Part shown: one piece after another, positions 14,258-14,896 of the stretch | Layout: the number at the start of each line of letters is the position of its first letter | How positions within the stretch are numbered: the stretch's first letter is position 1 | Assembly (NCBI GenBank): GCA_904502115.1 | Contig: CAJGDW010000030.1 | Coordinates: 1 to 14,896, forward strand | Length of the DNA: 14,896 bases | DNA from: Paludibacteraceae bacterium | Lineage (GTDB): Bacteria; Bacteroidota; Bacteroidia; Bacteroidales; Paludibacteraceae | Direction: 5' to 3' | Program-made: the position numbers and the translations under genes | Notes under the pieces: generated by a model | Database searches by the model: none | The model's input: the letters and a program-made list of their open reading frames with translations, nothing else | Told to the model about the DNA's origin: nothing

Positions 14258-14896
14258 TCTTTGACATATCAGAAACAGTATTACAATTAAAATTAAACAC
14301 AGAAGATTAGTTGTGAATTGCTTTCATTATAGTATCTTTGACATATCAGAAACAGTGAAGAACGACGTAAGAAGGCAGAAGATGCTGTTGTGAATTGCTT
14401 TCATTATAGTATCTTTGACATATCAGAAACAGTGAAATCAATTTATAACCATCAATGGTGGTAGTTGTGAATTGCTTTCATTTATTTATCTTTGACATAT
14501 CAGAAACAGTAAAGATCGTGTTATTAAGTACATAGACGTAGTTGTGAATTGCTTTCATTTATTTATCTTTGACATATCAGAAACAGTCGTGGGTGGTTAT
14601 ACGGGCAGAGCGGTACTGTTGTGAATTGCTTTCATTTATTTATCTTTGACATATCAGAAACAGTTTAAAAAATTGAAACTATGAAACAAAACACGTTGTG
14701 AATTGCTTTCATTTATTTATCTTTGACATATCAGAAACAGTTCCACAAGCAGAATCTTCTGCAGTGTTTCAGTTGTGAATTGCTTTCATTTATTTATCTT
14801 TGACATATCAGAAACAGTACAACTTAATAAATTAGAACTATGGCAGAAGTTGTGAATTGCTTTCATTTATTTATCTTTGACATATCAGAAACAGTA
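14233..14896 (+). CRISPR. CRISPR array, probably type II-C; continues beyond the window
   Basis: Eight full 47-nt repeats begin at 14310, 14387, 14464, 14541, 14618, 14695, 14772 and 14849. They start GTTGTGAATTGC and end ATATCAGAAACAGT. A ninth, degenerate copy occupies 14233-14279 and keeps only its last 22 bases (14258-14279). All eight spacers are exactly 30 nt. The repeats at 14310 and 14387 differ from the other six only at positions 20-23 (ATAG for TATT). Repeat length, spacer length and sequence resemble Bacteroides type II-C (Cas9) arrays from memory. No cas gene or tracrRNA is visible here, so the type is inferred. The degenerate end and the embedded promoters suggest that transcription runs left to right and that the integration end and cas genes lie to the right. 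Confidence 0.97.
14465..14494 (+). promoter_or_regulatory. Promoter embedded in each CRISPR repeat (example from the repeat at 14464)
   Basis: Within the repeat, TTG (repeat positions 2-4) and TATCTTTG (positions 24-31) are separated by 19 bases, a full Bacteroidetes -33/-7 promoter. All eight complete repeats keep both boxes, including the two variant repeats whose differences fall between the boxes. Predicted starts lie around repeat positions 35-38, 9-12 bases before each spacer. Confidence 0.6.

Noticed and set aside
14280..14848. Self-targeting spacers matching genes in this window
   Set aside because: I looked for spacer-like stretches in the rest of the window on both strands by eye and saw no convincing match. 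A computed search of the whole genome would be needed to settle it.
1..14896. tRNA, rRNA or insertion-sequence transposase genes
   Set aside because: I saw no tRNA-like cloverleaf with TTCGANNC-type arms, no rRNA segment and no transposase reading frame. The gaps between genes are filled by short repeats or promoters.

Overview
The window looks like chromosomal DNA from a member of the Bacteroidales (Bacteroidetes). Signs of this are the repeated promoter pattern TTG-N18-20-TAnnTTTG (the Bacteroidetes -33/-7 promoter), weak or absent Shine-Dalgarno sequences, a fused HisIE, a DcaP-like porin of the Bacteroidetes kind, and a 47-nt CRISPR repeat with 30-nt spacers that resembles Bacteroides type II-C repeats. 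I cannot name the genus.

Layout. Bases 1-2699 (+) hold pyruvate phosphate dikinase, missing only its first few codons, followed by a clear intrinsic terminator. A small membrane-anchored protein with a faint FloA/flotillin resemblance (2805-3488, +) converges on, and overlaps by 79 bp, an FtsE-like ABC ATPase. That ATPase is the last gene of a leftward cluster reading purU, hisH, hisA, (repeat-filled gap), hisF, hisIE, ftsE-like (7891 down to 3410). A divergent promoter pair near 7919-7965 separates purU from a rightward nucleoside phosphorylase (8127-8993) and a cysteine synthase (9242-10132). A leftward DcaP-like porin (10352-11557) and a rightward NhaC-type Na+/H+ antiporter (11695-13146) diverge from a shared promoter region. 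The right end is AT-richer and defence-like. It has a leftward toxin-antitoxin-like pair (13279-14027) with a palindromic operator over its promoter, then a CRISPR array (about 14233 to the window edge) whose cas genes are not in view.

How the genes work together. HisH, HisA, HisF and HisIE carry out the middle steps of histidine synthesis (PR-ATP to imidazole glycerol phosphate) and release AICAR, which re-enters purine synthesis by consuming 10-formyl-tetrahydrofolate. PurU hydrolyses that same cofactor, so its place at the head of the cluster makes metabolic sense. hisG, hisD, hisC and hisB are not in the window.

Five intergenic regions carry related repeat material: tandem 8-mers of the GATTAGTC type, a 19-bp TCGACAAGCTCAG(G/T)GACCG element in both orientations, and a roughly 62-bp element beginning AGTGCAA. 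One block runs into the 3' end of hisA and another lies just outside the CRISPR array. The strongest second-look items are the promoter built into every full CRISPR repeat, the operator of the toxin-antitoxin-like pair, the small flotillin-like protein and the dispersed repeat family.
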